The notes below the pieces were generated by a model, which worked only from the letters and a program-made list of their open reading frames with translations, was not told the origin of the DNA and did no database searches. Positions 54,165 to 63,508 of a stretch of DNA of 64,000 nt are shown one piece after another; within the stretch, counting starts at the first letter, position 1; every line of letters starts with the position of its first letter. Origin of the DNA: Pseudomonas sp. F(2018) (GTDB lineage: Bacteria; Pseudomonadota; Gammaproteobacteria; Pseudomonadales; Pseudomonadaceae); the NCBI RefSeq assembly GCF_005508865.1, contig NZ_SCOM01000003.1:583977-647976 (forward strand). The letters run 5' to 3'. The translations under genes were made by a program, and so were the position numbers.

Positions 54165-54614
54165 TTAGGGCGCGGTTGCGTCATACAGAGTGATCGGGCC
54201 GAGATCTTTCTCATCATTGGTCATGTTTATCCCCAAGTAGTACCACTGGCCTTTAACTGTTCGGAATCTTACGGTCAGCTGCATGAGCTTGCCTGCGTCG
54301 TTCTCAATCAGATACCAGCGCTTTTGGAACACCTCACCCGAACTCTTGCGGGTAATGGGGTGGACCTTGTAGACCGTGCCCATCCATTTCTCCAGGGCAT
54401 CTTCCAGCTTGCCCAGGTTGGCGGGCTTTTCCCAAGGCAGAGAGTGTTTCGCGAAAAGCTCGGTCAGGCATCTGTCGGCAAACGCCTTCTCATCCTCGAT
54501 ACAGGCGATATAGCTGGCCTCGAACTTGTCGAGATCGGCAATCGGCTCGCCGGCCTGGATGGTGTGGCAGAACAGGCCGAGCGACAGCCCGGCCAGCAGC
54601 TTCCTTGCATTCAT
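54165..54614 (-). CDS. Small secreted protein of unknown function
   Basis: A 149-residue protein with signal peptide MNARKLLAGLSLGLFCHTIQA and three cysteines. The C-terminal half is beta-rich (RWYLIENDAGKLMQLTVRFR; GQWYYLGINMTND). Its GC content is somewhat lower than its neighbours', which may indicate recent acquisition. It starts 27 bp after the uvrD stop. Confidence 0.7.
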   Translation of the reverse strand: MNARKLLAGLSLGLFCHTIQAGEPIADLDKFEASYIACIEDEKAFADRCLTELFAKHSLPWEKPANLGKLEDALEKWMGTVYKVHPITRKSSGEVFQKRWYLIENDAGKLMQLTVRFRTVKGQWYYLGINMTNDEKDLGPITLYDATAP

Positions 54615-54641
54615 CTGGTTCTTCCTTGTGAGTGAATCTGC

Positions 54642-56843
54642 TTACATTGCTTCCAGCTTGGCGTAGGCCAGCATCAGCCACTTGCTGCCTTCGCTGGCGA
54701 AGTTGACCTGCACCCGGGCCTGGGCGCCGCTGCCTTCGAAGTTGAGGATTACGCCCTCGCCGAACAGGCTGTGGCGCACGGCCTGGCCGAGACTGAAGGG
54801 GGTTTCCGGCACGGCCGCGCCGGCGAACATCGAGCCGCCACTCATGCTTCGGCTCGGTGCCGCATAGGGGCGGCTGACGCTGTTGGACAGGCGCACTTCC
54901 TGGATCAGCGCCGGCGGAATCTCGCGGACGAAGCGCGAGACTTTGTTGTAGGTCTCGCTGCCGTACAGGCGGCGGGTCTCGGCGTAGGTCAGCACCAGGT
55001 TCTGCATGGCGCGGGTCACGCCGACATAGGCCAGGCGGCGCTCCTCCTCGAGGCGGCCGGGCTCCTCCAGGCTCATCTTGTGCGGGAACAGGCCTTCTTC
55101 CATGCCGACCAGGAACACCAGGGGGAACTCCAGGCCCTTGGCGCTGTGCAGAGTCATCAGCTGCACGCAGTCCTCGTGTTCCTCGGCCTGGGCGTCGCCG
55201 GCTTCCAGGGAGGCGTGGGTGAGGAAGGCGGCCAGGGGTGACAGCTCGTCGTCTTCGTTGTTCTCGAAGTTGCGTGCGGCGCTGACCAGTTCCTCGAGGT
55301 TCTCCACCCGGGCCTGGGCCTTCTCGCCCTTCTCGGCCTGGTGCCAGGCGATCAGCCCGCTCTGCTCGATGACGGTCTGGGTCATCAGGTGCAGCGGCAT
55401 ATCCAGCACTTTTGCCGCCAGGTTCTCGACCAGCTCGACGAAGCCGCTCAGCGCGCTGGCGGCGCGACCGGTCAGGCCCTTGTTGGCGATCAGCTGCTGC
55501 ATCGCCGCCCACATCGACAGGTCGGCGTGGCGCGCGTGCTCGCGAATGGCCTCGACGGTCTTCTCGCCGACGCCGCGGGTCGGCACGTTGATCACCCGCT
55601 CTAGCGCGGCGTCGTTGTGACGGCCGTCGAGCAGGCGCAGGTAGGCCACCGCATTCTTGATCTCGGCACGCTCGAAGAAGCGCTGGCCGCCGTAGATGCG
55701 GTAGGGGATGCGCTCGCGCAGCAGGGCCTCTTCCAGTACCCGCGACTGGGCGTTGGAGCGGTAGAGGATGGCGATCTCGCTGCGCTTGAGGCCGTCCTTG
55801 CGCAGCGCCGACTCGATCGACTCGACCACGTAGCGGGCCTCGTCGTGTTCGTTGAAGGCGGCGTACAGGCTGATCGGCTCGCCGTCGCTGCCGTCGGTCC
55901 ACAGTTCCTTGCCCAGGCGCCCGTTGTTGTTGGCGATCAGGGCGTTGGCGGCCTTGAGGATGCCGGCGGTGGAGCGATAGTTCTGCTCCAGGCGGATCAT
56001 CTGGGTATCCGGGAAGTCGCTGGAGAACTGCTGGATGTTCTCGATCCGCGCGCCGCGCCAGCCGTAGATCGACTGGTCGTCGTCGCCCACCACCATCAGG
56101 CTCTCGCCGCCCTTGGCGAGGAAGCGCAGCCAGGCGTACTGCACGGCGTTGGTGTCCTGGAATTCGTCGACCAGGATGTGCTTGAAGCGCTTCTGGTAGT
56201 GCGCCAGCAGGTCCGGCTTGTCGCGCCACAGATCCAGGGCGCGCAGCAGCAGCTCGGCGAAGTCGATCACCCCGGTGCGCGCGCAGGCGGCCTCATACGC
56301 CTCGTAGATCTTCAGCATGGTGGCGAGGAACAGGTCACCGCCGGGCTGGATGTTCTTCGGCCGCAGGCCCTCGTCCTTCTGCCCGTTGATGAACCACTGG
56401 GCCTGCTTGGCCGGCCAGCGCTGTTCGTCCAGGCCCAGCTCGCGGATCACCCGCTTGACCAGGCGCTGCTGGTCGTCGGAGTCGAGAATCTGGAAGTTCT
56501 CCGCCAGCCCGGCTTCCTGCCAGTGCGCGCGCAGGATGCGGTGGGCCAGGCCGTGGAAGGTGCCGACCCACATGCCGCTGGGGCTGAGGCCGAGCATCTG
56601 CTCGATGCGCTGGCGCATCTCGGCCGCGGCCTTGTTGGTGAAGGTCACCGACAGGATGCTGTACGGCGAGGCGCCGAGGAACTGGATCAGGTAGGCGATG
56701 CGGTGCACCAGCACGCGGGTCTTGCCCGAGCCGGCGCCGGCCAGCACCAGCTGGCGGCCGAGCGGGGCGGCCACGGCCTGGCATTGCGCATCGTTGAGGG
56801 AGGCGAGGAGGAGTTCTGGGTCGAAGGCGGGATTGTTCTGCAT
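54642..56843 (-). CDS. uvrD: DNA helicase II
   Basis: A 733-residue superfamily-1 helicase. Motifs in order: Walker A GAGSGKT (36-42), [20 protein letters not shown] (motif Ia), VDEFQDTN (motif II), [13 protein letters not shown] (motif III), [12 protein letters not shown] (motif IV), [20 protein letters not shown] (motif V) and VGVTRA (motif VI). The C-terminal Tudor-like tail [15 protein letters not shown] is the UvrD signature for RNA-polymerase contact. It acts in nucleotide excision and mismatch repair. Confidence 0.97.
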   Translation of the reverse strand: MQNNPAFDPELLLASLNDAQCQAVAAPLGRQLVLAGAGSGKTRVLVHRIAYLIQFLGASPYSILSVTFTNKAAAEMRQRIEQMLGLSPSGMWVGTFHGLAHRILRAHWQEAGLAENFQILDSDDQQRLVKRVIRELGLDEQRWPAKQAQWFINGQKDEGLRPKNIQPGGDLFLATMLKIYEAYEAACARTGVIDFAELLLRALDLWRDKPDLLAHYQKRFKHILVDEFQDTNAVQYAWLRFLAKGGESLMVVGDDDQSIYGWRGARIENIQQFSSDFPDTQMIRLEQNYRSTAGILKAANALIANNNGRLGKELWTDGSDGEPISLYAAFNEHDEARYVVESIESALRKDGLKRSEIAILYRSNAQSRVLEEALLRERIPYRIYGGQRFFERAEIKNAVAYLRLLDGRHNDAALERVINVPTRGVGEKTVEAIREHARHADLSMWAAMQQLIANKGLTGRAASALSGFVELVENLAAKVLDMPLHLMTQTVIEQSGLIAWHQAEKGEKAQARVENLEELVSAARNFENNEDDELSPLAAFLTHASLEAGDAQAEEHEDCVQLMTLHSAKGLEFPLVFLVGMEEGLFPHKMSLEEPGRLEEERRLAYVGVTRAMQNLVLTYAETRRLYGSETYNKVSRFVREIPPALIQEVRLSNSVSRPYAAPSRSMSGGSMFAGAAVPETPFSLGQAVRHSLFGEGVILNFEGSGAQARVQVNFASEGSKWLMLAYAKLEAM

Positions 56844-56950
56844 CGCGGCATTCTACGGGCCGGGTAGGGGGGCGGCAAACCGCGGGCGGACGGGCGAGAG
56901 CCTGCTGCGCTCTAACTCGCGAGACCGCCAGCGGCTCTGCCGATGTCAGT

Positions 56951-56962
56951 GAACAAATGTTC
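56951..56962. promoter_or_regulatory. GAAC-N4-GTTC palindrome between uvrD and the GGDEF-EAL gene
   Basis: GAACAAATGTTC lies about 108 bp upstream of uvrD and 109 bp upstream of the divergent gene. It resembles Gram-positive LexA sites more than the pseudomonad CTGTATATACAG type, so an SOS link is speculative. Confidence 0.25.
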
Positions 56963-57070
56963 GCCATCTATCGCGCCGAGCTGGTAAAAAGCCATCATCG
57001 GACTTGGGCAGCCCCTCTAGCTCGGGTATGCTCGGGAAAAGTCAGGCATCCCATTACAAGAACATCGCCT

Positions 57071-59950
57071 ATGACCCAGTCTCTTCGAGGCGCCTCTGCC
57101 AACGTGGTGGCGGAGGAGTCGCGCGCCATCCATCAGCAGTTCGCCACCGAGATCGCGGTGGAGCGGACTCGTCTGCTTTATCAGGGCTCCCAGGTCCCCA
57201 CCTTCTTCATGCTGCTCAGCGCCCTGGCCTGTGCTGGCCTGCTCTGGCAGCCCCAGGGCGGTCTGCTGTTGGCCGGCTGGCTGGTGTGGGTGGTGTTGCT
57301 GGCGGTGCTGCGCCTGATCCAGATGACTGCCTTCAACAGCGCGCTGCCGTCGCGCCAGGCCAACCCGCACTGGCGTCGGGTATTTCTGGTGGGCGCCGGG
57401 TTGTCCGGCCTGACCCTGGCGTGCGCGGCGATCTTCCTGGTGCCCGCCGACCGCTTCCTGCTGCAGGCGCTGGTCTACGGCCTGATCGCCGCGGCCATCC
57501 TCTCCGCCAGCGTGGCCTATGCGGTCAGCCGCTCGGCCTTCCTGGCGTTCGCCCTGCCGTGTCTGGTGCCCTCCATCGTCTACCTGTTGCTCAGCGACAA
57601 CGCCCGCCAGCAGGCCTGGGGCGCGCTCGGCCTGCTGATGCTGCTGAGCCTCTGCGTGGTGGCCTGGCAGGTCAATCGCCTGGTGCAGGGCAGCCTGGTG
57701 CGGCGCTTCCAGAACCAGGCGCTGATCGAGCGCCTGGAGCATGCCCGCGAGAGCGCCGAAGGCCTCAACCAGGAGCTGGCCCGCGAAGTGGAGCAGCGCC
57801 GCCGTGCCGAGCGCGAGCTGCGCAAGGCCCATGGCGATCTGGAGATTCGCGTGGCCCAGCGTACCCTGGAACTCGACGACGCCAGCCACGCCCTGGGCAA
57901 GAGCGAGGCGCGCCTGGCCCTGGCCCTGGAGGCCAGCGAGCTGGGTCTGTGGGACTGGGATCTGCAGACCGACGAGGTGCACCACAGCCACCTGGAGAGC
58001 ATCTTCGGCATCAGCCAGGACGAAGTGAAGGGCGTGCTCAGCCACCTCAAGCCGCGCCTGCACCCGGACGATCTGCCGCTGCTCCGTCGGGCCCTGGTCG
58101 AGCACCTCAAGGGCCGCACCGACGGTTACTGCGTGGAGTACCGGGTGCGCCACGCCGACGGCCGCTGGCTGTGGGTCGAAGACCGCGGCCGTGCCGTGGA
58201 GCGCAACGCCCAGGGCCAGGTGGTGCGCATGCTCGGCACCCGCCGCGACATCAGCGAACGCAAGCGCCAGGACGAGGAGCATCGCCTGGCCGCCACCGTG
58301 TTCGAGGCCACCAGCGAGGGCATCGTCATCCTCGATGCCGACTACCTGCTGCTGTCGGTCAACCAGGCCTTCAGCGAGGTCACCGGCTACCGCAAGGACG
58401 AAGTGCTCGGGCGCAGCGTGGCGACCCTGATCAGCAGCCGCGACGCCCGCCGCCAGTACCAACTGATCCGCCAGGAACTGGAGCGCCACGGCAGCTGGCG
58501 CGGCGAGCTGACCGAGACGCGCAAGAACGGCGAGCTGTATCCGCAGTGGCTGCAGCTCAACGTGGTGCGCGATGGCCGCGGCCGCGTCAGTCATATCGTC
58601 GGCTTCTTCTCCGACCTGTCGCAGCGCCGGCAGACCGAAGAGCGCCTGCGCTACCTGTCGCACTACGACGAGCTCACCGGCCTGGCCAACCGCAGCCTGT
58701 TCCGCGAGCGCCTGCACGAGGCCGGCGAGCGCTCACGCCAGGACGAGTCACGCCTGGCCCTGCTGCACATCGACCTGGACCGTTTCAAGCTGCTCAACGA
58801 CAGCCTCGGTCATGAAGTGGCCGACCAGCTGCTGCGGCAGATGGCTCGTCGCCTGATCCAGGCCGCACCGGAGGCCGACACCGTGGCGCGTCTGGCCGGC
58901 GACGAGTTCGCCATCCTGCTCGACGACTACGGCAGCCTCTCGGCCCTGGCACGCACCGCCAGCCGATTGCTGAGCAAGTTGCGCACGCCGATGGACGTGG
59001 GCGGCCATGAGCTGGTGATCAGCGCCTCGATCGGCATCAGTCTGCTGCCGGACAACGCGCGGGAAATCTCGGCGCTGATCAGTCAGGCTGGCATGGCCAT
59101 GCAACACGCCAAGCACCTGGGCGGCAATACCTTCCAGTTCTACACCGACAATCTGCAGGCCTGCACCCTAGAGCGCCTGCAGCTGGAAACCCAGCTGCGC
59201 AAGGGCATCGAAGACGGTCAGCTGGAGGTGTTCTACCAGCCCAAGCTATGCCTGGTCGACGACAGCCTCAACGCCGCCGAGGCGCTGGTGCGCTGGCGCC
59301 ATCCGGCCCTGGGCCTGGTGCCGCCCGGCGAGTTCATCCCGCTGGCCGAGGAGACCGGGCTGATCGCGCCGATCGGCGAGTTCGTCCTGCGCCAGGCCTG
59401 CCTGCAGGCGCGCGAGTGGCAGCGCCAGGGCCTGGCCGACCTGCGGGTGTCGGTCAACCTGTCGGTCCATCAGCTGCGCCAGGGCAACCTGATCGGCCTG
59501 GTGCGCCAGGTGCTCGACGAGACCGGTCTGCCGCCGCGCCTGCTGGAACTGGAACTGACCGAGAGCCATCTGCTGGACAACGTGGAGAACGTCATCGCCA
59601 CCTTCCAGCAGCTGCGCGACCTGGGTGTGAAGCTGGCGATCGACGACTTCGGCACCGGCTATTCCTCGCTCAGCTACCTCAAGCGCTTCCCGGTGGACTA
59701 CGTGAAGATCGACCAGACCTTCGTCCGCGACCTTTCCGCCGGCGGCGAGGATGCGGCGATCACCCGCGCGATCATCGCCATGGCCCATGGCCTGGAGCTC
59801 AAGGTGGTGGCTGAAGGCGTGGAGACCCAAGCGCAGATGGACTTTCTCAAGGCCCAGCACTGCGACGAGATCCAGGGCTTCCTGATCAGCCCGCCGGTGC
59901 CGGCCGAACGCTTCTCCGAGCTGCTCAGGGCGCAGGCGGAGATGTGTTGA
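57071..59950 (+). CDS. Membrane PAS-PAS-GGDEF-EAL c-di-GMP protein
   Basis: A 959-residue protein: six predicted membrane helices (about residues 25-195), a coiled coil (about 205-265), two PAS domains with PAC tails ([25 protein letters not shown]), a GGDEF domain ([15 protein letters not shown], signature RLAGDEFAI) and an EAL domain with [21 protein letters not shown] and KIDQTFV intact. The signature reads AGDEF rather than GGDEF, so cyclase activity may be reduced; the EAL catalytic residues are complete, so phosphodiesterase activity is likely. The start [13 protein letters not shown] at 57071 has only a weak Shine-Dalgarno. Confidence 0.9.
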   Translation: MTQSLRGASANVVAEESRAIHQQFATEIAVERTRLLYQGSQVPTFFMLLSALACAGLLWQPQGGLLLAGWLVWVVLLAVLRLIQMTAFNSALPSRQANPHWRRVFLVGAGLSGLTLACAAIFLVPADRFLLQALVYGLIAAAILSASVAYAVSRSAFLAFALPCLVPSIVYLLLSDNARQQAWGALGLLMLLSLCVVAWQVNRLVQGSLVRRFQNQALIERLEHARESAEGLNQELAREVEQRRRAERELRKAHGDLEIRVAQRTLELDDASHALGKSEARLALALEASELGLWDWDLQTDEVHHSHLESIFGISQDEVKGVLSHLKPRLHPDDLPLLRRALVEHLKGRTDGYCVEYRVRHADGRWLWVEDRGRAVERNAQGQVVRMLGTRRDISERKRQDEEHRLAATVFEATSEGIVILDADYLLLSVNQAFSEVTGYRKDEVLGRSVATLISSRDARRQYQLIRQELERHGSWRGELTETRKNGELYPQWLQLNVVRDGRGRVSHIVGFFSDLSQRRQTEERLRYLSHYDELTGLANRSLFRERLHEAGERSRQDESRLALLHIDLDRFKLLNDSLGHEVADQLLRQMARRLIQAAPEADTVARLAGDEFAILLDDYGSLSALARTASRLLSKLRTPMDVGGHELVISASIGISLLPDNAREISALISQAGMAMQHAKHLGGNTFQFYTDNLQACTLERLQLETQLRKGIEDGQLEVFYQPKLCLVDDSLNAAEALVRWRHPALGLVPPGEFIPLAEETGLIAPIGEFVLRQACLQAREWQRQGLADLRVSVNLSVHQLRQGNLIGLVRQVLDETGLPPRLLELELTESHLLDNVENVIATFQQLRDLGVKLAIDDFGTGYSSLSYLKRFPVDYVKIDQTFVRDLSAGGEDAAITRAIIAMAHGLELKVVAEGVETQAQMDFLKAQHCDEIQGFLISPPVPAERFSELLRAQAEMC

Positions 59951-61256
59951 AGCGCAGCAGCAGGGCGTGATTCAGGTCGAGATCCGCCGCTAGCGGCAGG
60001 TAGACGATATGGCCGTCGCCCGGCGCGATGTCGGTCGCCGTGCCGTCGACCTTCTCCAGGCTGTTGAGCAGGAAGCTGCGGTTGCCGCGCGGGGTCATCA
60101 GTTCCAGGCGGTCGCCGACGGCGAAGCGATTCTTCACCCGCACCTCGACCAGCTCGCCGCGCCGCTCGCCAGTGAACTCACCGACGAACTGCTGGCGCTC
60201 CGAGATCGAGTTGCCGCGCTGGTAGTTCTGGTATTCGTCGTGCACATGGCGGCGCAGGAAGCCTTCGGTGTAGCCGCGATTGGCCAGGGATTCGAGATCG
60301 TCCATCAGGCTCAGGTCGAAAGGCCGGCCGGCCGCGGCATCGTCGATGGCCCGGCGATACACCTGGGCCGTGCGTGCCACATAGAAGTGGCTCTTGGTGC
60401 GGCCCTCGATCTTCAGCGAGTGCACGCCCATCTGCAGCAGGCGCTGGACATGCTGCACGGCGCGCAGGTCCTTGGAGTTCATGATGTAGGTGCCATGCTC
60501 GTCTTCGAAGGCTTCCATCAGCTCGCCTGGCCGAGTGGCATCCTCCAGCAGGAAGGTGCGCTCGGTCGGCAGGCCCTCGCCGAGTGTCGGCGGGCAGCCG
60601 CGGACGATACCGCCCAGCTCGTTCTCCTGGCCAGCAAGGGCCTGGTACTGCCAGCGGCAGGCATTGGTGCAGCTGCCCTGATTGGGATCGCGCTTGTTGA
60701 GGTAGCCGGACAGCAGGCAGCGCCCGGAATAGGCCATGCACAGGGCGCCATGGACGAACACCTCCAGCTCCATGGCGGGCACTTGCTGGCGGATCTCCGC
60801 GATCTCCTCCAGCGCCAACTCGCGGGACAGGATCACCCGGCTCAGCCCCTGGCGGCGCCAGAACTCCACGCTGGCCCAGTTCACCGCATTGGCCTGCACC
60901 GAAAGATGCACCGGCATCGCGGGGAAGTGTTCGCGCACCAGCATGATCAGCCCCGGGTCGGACATGATCAGCGCATCCGGCGCCATGGCCACCACCGGCT
61001 CCAGATCCTTTATGAAGGTCTTCAGCTTGGCATTGTGCGGCGCGATGTTGACCACCACGTAGAAGCGCTTGCCCTGGGCATGCGCCTCGGCGACGCCGAT
61101 GGCCAGGTTGGCGTGGTCAAACTCGTTGTTGCGCACCCGCAGGCTGTAGCGGGGTCGCCCCGCGTAAACGGCGTCGGCGCCATAGGCAAAGGCATGGCGC
61201 ATGGATTTGAGGGTGCCGGCGGGGGAGAGCAGTTCGGGGGCGTGCGGCGGGAACAT
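59925..61256 (-). CDS. trhP: Peptidase-U32-family protein, YegQ/TrhP-like (tRNA hydroxylation)
   Basis: A 443-residue protein. The U32 signature [20 protein letters not shown] with the cysteine cluster CTNACRW is complete, and [26 protein letters not shown] is the usual N-terminus. Despite the peptidase label, the YegQ group (TrhP) acts with its partner in prephenate-dependent 5-hydroxylation of tRNA uridine-34. Its 3' end overlaps the GGDEF-EAL gene by 26 bp, convergently. Confidence 0.87.
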   Translation of the reverse strand: MFPPHAPELLSPAGTLKSMRHAFAYGADAVYAGRPRYSLRVRNNEFDHANLAIGVAEAHAQGKRFYVVVNIAPHNAKLKTFIKDLEPVVAMAPDALIMSDPGLIMLVREHFPAMPVHLSVQANAVNWASVEFWRRQGLSRVILSRELALEEIAEIRQQVPAMELEVFVHGALCMAYSGRCLLSGYLNKRDPNQGSCTNACRWQYQALAGQENELGGIVRGCPPTLGEGLPTERTFLLEDATRPGELMEAFEDEHGTYIMNSKDLRAVQHVQRLLQMGVHSLKIEGRTKSHFYVARTAQVYRRAIDDAAAGRPFDLSLMDDLESLANRGYTEGFLRRHVHDEYQNYQRGNSISERQQFVGEFTGERRGELVEVRVKNRFAVGDRLELMTPRGNRSFLLNSLEKVDGTATDIAPGDGHIVYLPLAADLDLNHALLLRFNTSPPAP

Positions 61257-61329
61257 GGCTGCGCTTGCATGAAAATGAGCGCAGATGGTGCCCGCTACCG
61301 CACCGCCGGGCTTTGATCCAGCGCAGCTC

Positions 61330-61548
61330 TTAGCGTGATGGGGAGCGGATCAGCCAGAGCACGCCGAGCAGTAGCGACAATCCCAGCAGCGCCTTGGCGA
61401 AGAAGAACATGACACCAACGGCACCGCTGGCTTGCCCGCCACCGGTAACCGCGCCAGCAACACCGGCTCCGCCGAGAAGCAGGCAAAGGATCGATAGGCC
61501 AAGCACGCCGAGGGCACCGACGAGGAGGGGGCTTGTCAATGGTTCCAT
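61330..61548 (-). CDS. Small two-helix membrane protein next to the immunity gene
   Basis: A 72-residue protein, MEPLTSPLLVGALGVLGLSI onward, with two hydrophobic helices separated by a glycine-rich stretch (AVTGGGQASGAVGV). It begins 69 bp after the immunity lipoprotein stop, on the same strand. AAGG touches the ATG directly, so the start is not optimal. Possibly a second immunity or accessory gene of the VgrG module, or an unrelated gene. Confidence 0.5.
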   Translation of the reverse strand: MEPLTSPLLVGALGVLGLSILCLLLGGAGVAGAVTGGGQASGAVGVMFFFAKALLGLSLLLGVLWLIRSPSR

Positions 61549-61616
61549 CCTTGTAGGTGTACCCCAATCAGGGCTCGAAGCGCCTTCTGGATACTGTTGT
61601 GGTCGGTGGGCCGCCG

Positions 61617-62501
61617 TTAGTCTGCCAGCGCTTTAATAGGTGGGTCCTGGTAGGCCTCATCAATCTCTATCCCAGCGGCGCGGGCTCTAGCCTCCAGCTT
61701 TTCACGCTGCTGCCGATATTCGTCGAGGCGAGCAGGCAGTAGTTCTTTCCAGCGTTCTTTGTCTTCTTCTTCGCTGAAGCCGCTGAGCCAATACGCGCTC
61801 TCGGTTAGAAATTCCAAAGTAATCAGGTAGGTGGCTTTTTCCATGGGAGCATTTTCTGAATCACGCCGCCAGGCTCTGAGATGCAGATAGGCACCATCGT
61901 TGTAGAAGTACCAATTGTAGAAGGAGCCTAATTCCAGCCAGCGCTGCAGATCAATCTGATGATCAGGATCAAGCCATGGGTGGCTCATTACGTAACTCCC
62001 CAACACATCATCCGGGGAGTCGATCTTGTCGGCTTGCGAGCCGGAAATTCGCGGATCAGAGGGGGAATAATAGTGCTGCCAGCCTGCTTCTTCTATGTCG
62101 CTAATCAGGGTGTAAAGGAACTCTTGTGTTGCTTCGTGGGTGCTGTTGTCCGGTAATCCGCGCAAGGTGATATTGAAGTTCTGCACGGATTCGTCGATGC
62201 GTTGGTTGAAAGCTATCGATATGTCGGTGGCCTGCTGTAGAAGCAATACGCGGCCGCCTTGCTGGACCTCGAAAGTTGGCAGAAGAGGATCGCTGCCGGC
62301 ACGGCTGATCTTGTACCAGCACATACCTGCTTCATCCAGGCATTCTTTGGAAAACTCAATGGGACTTTCTGCTGCGAGAGTCTCAATGGGCTGTTCAAGT
62401 TCAAGCTTGATTAGCGCGTGTTCCGAGTTCATGTTTCTTCCGTTGCTATCGTCGTTGCAGCCAACAAGTAAGCCCATCACGAGGGCCAGGTAAAATTTCA
62501 T
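61617..62501 (-). CDS. Putative T6SS immunity lipoprotein
   Basis: A 294-residue lipoprotein: MKFYLALVMGLLVGC with lipidated cysteine 15, then an acidic, Trp/Tyr-rich soluble domain (AGWQHYYSPSDPRISG; SFYNWYFYNDGAYLHL) ending in a coiled tail. The ATG overlaps the upstream toxin-like gene's stop as ATGA. A periplasmic acidic protein cotranslated directly after a VgrG-linked cargo gene is the classical arrangement of an immunity protein against a periplasm-acting effector. I do not recognise the family. GC content is visibly below that of the flanking genes. Confidence 0.7.
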   Translation of the reverse strand: MKFYLALVMGLLVGCNDDSNGRNMNSEHALIKLELEQPIETLAAESPIEFSKECLDEAGMCWYKISRAGSDPLLPTFEVQQGGRVLLLQQATDISIAFNQRIDESVQNFNITLRGLPDNSTHEATQEFLYTLISDIEEAGWQHYYSPSDPRISGSQADKIDSPDDVLGSYVMSHPWLDPDHQIDLQRWLELGSFYNWYFYNDGAYLHLRAWRRDSENAPMEKATYLITLEFLTESAYWLSGFSEEEDKERWKELLPARLDEYRQQREKLEARARAAGIEIDEAYQDPPIKALAD

Positions 62502-63508
62502 ACGGCATTCCGCCAAGTGGCAATGGTGGAGATAGTGCTTTCCATGTAGCTGCGCTGGCCCATCATCAATGAATGGTATTGTCTGGCTATTCCATCAATG
62601 AACTTCATGCGATCACGCTCTTTGTAGAGATCACCTTCGGTCATTTGTACCCTTAGCGCTGGCTTCTCTGTATCACAGGCCGTGCTGAATGCAGCAACGC
62701 GCAATGGTACGAATGGCAAGACTTCGGCTATGGCTTGCGCATCCAGAACGAGCTTGAATGCAAGCTCCTCATATATCAGAGGCTGCAGTATTTTCCGTTG
62801 CTCATGATCTGCAATATGCATGAGTGAAGTGAGCTGCATGTCACTTTTGGCTGGGCTCGCAGGCATCCCCTCCAACTGTCGTATCAATTTGAAGGCTTTC
62901 TTTATCTCAATAGTAACCTGCAAGTTGTTAATAACGGGTAAGGCTTCTTTTGCCCATGGCAGAGAGGAGATATTGACTTGCACTTGCGGTACACAGTCTT
63001 GTGCATTTCTTTCGGGCGCACATTCGTCAAATTGCTCTGGAAATTGGTTGTAGAACCAGTGCCAGACAAAGATGTCTTGGAACAGCCAGAAATTTCCCTT
63101 GCCCAGCGCGTTTTTGCCAACCCTCATGGCGGGTTGAGCGATGGGTGGTGTGGCAATGGTTAGATAGGGTTCGCTAGGGATAAAGTCGAGGCCACACTTG
63201 ACCTGCTTGCTGGCAAATGCGGCCAGTCCCATCCAATAGAAGCGCCCCTTCAGGTGTGGTTTGCCGCCTTGTTCCTGTTCTAGATAGAAGCGAGCATAAC
63301 TGGCGGCAATGCGCGCGGCTCGCGCGCTAAAGTCCGAGACCAACTCTTGCTTCGCGGTGCCGAAGAAGAAGCTGCGTTTTTCGACGCTCAGTCGGCGAAT
63401 TGCTTCCTCCTGACCCATTGCCCAAAGCTTGTCGCACTTAAGCGCTATCTCATGCACTGAGCCGGAGCGTGTATTGGTGGTAAAAGTTGTGATTGGGCAT
63501 GTGGTCAT
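62498..63508 (-). CDS. DUF2515-like probable T6SS effector
   Basis: A 336-residue protein without signal peptide. Blocks such as SARAARIAASYARFYLEQEQ, GRFYWMGLAAFASKQVKCGL, NFWLFQDIFVWHWFYNQFPE and HIADHEQRKILQPLIYEELA match my recollection of DUF2515-type proteins found beside vgrG genes. Its ATG overlaps the VgrG stop as ATGA, and its stop overlaps the immunity start, so all three are translationally coupled. VgrG, then cargo, then lipoprotein suggests an antibacterial effector loaded on the VgrG tip and acting on the envelope. The enzymatic activity is unknown; no catalytic motif is obvious. The low GC suggests horizontal acquisition. Confidence 0.65.
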   Translation of the reverse strand: MTTCPITTFTTNTRSGSVHEIALKCDKLWAMGQEEAIRRLSVEKRSFFFGTAKQELVSDFSARAARIAASYARFYLEQEQGGKPHLKGRFYWMGLAAFASKQVKCGLDFIPSEPYLTIATPPIAQPAMRVGKNALGKGNFWLFQDIFVWHWFYNQFPEQFDECAPERNAQDCVPQVQVNISSLPWAKEALPVINNLQVTIEIKKAFKLIRQLEGMPASPAKSDMQLTSLMHIADHEQRKILQPLIYEELAFKLVLDAQAIAEVLPFVPLRVAAFSTACDTEKPALRVQMTEGDLYKERDRMKFIDGIARQYHSLMMGQRSYMESTISTIATWRNAV

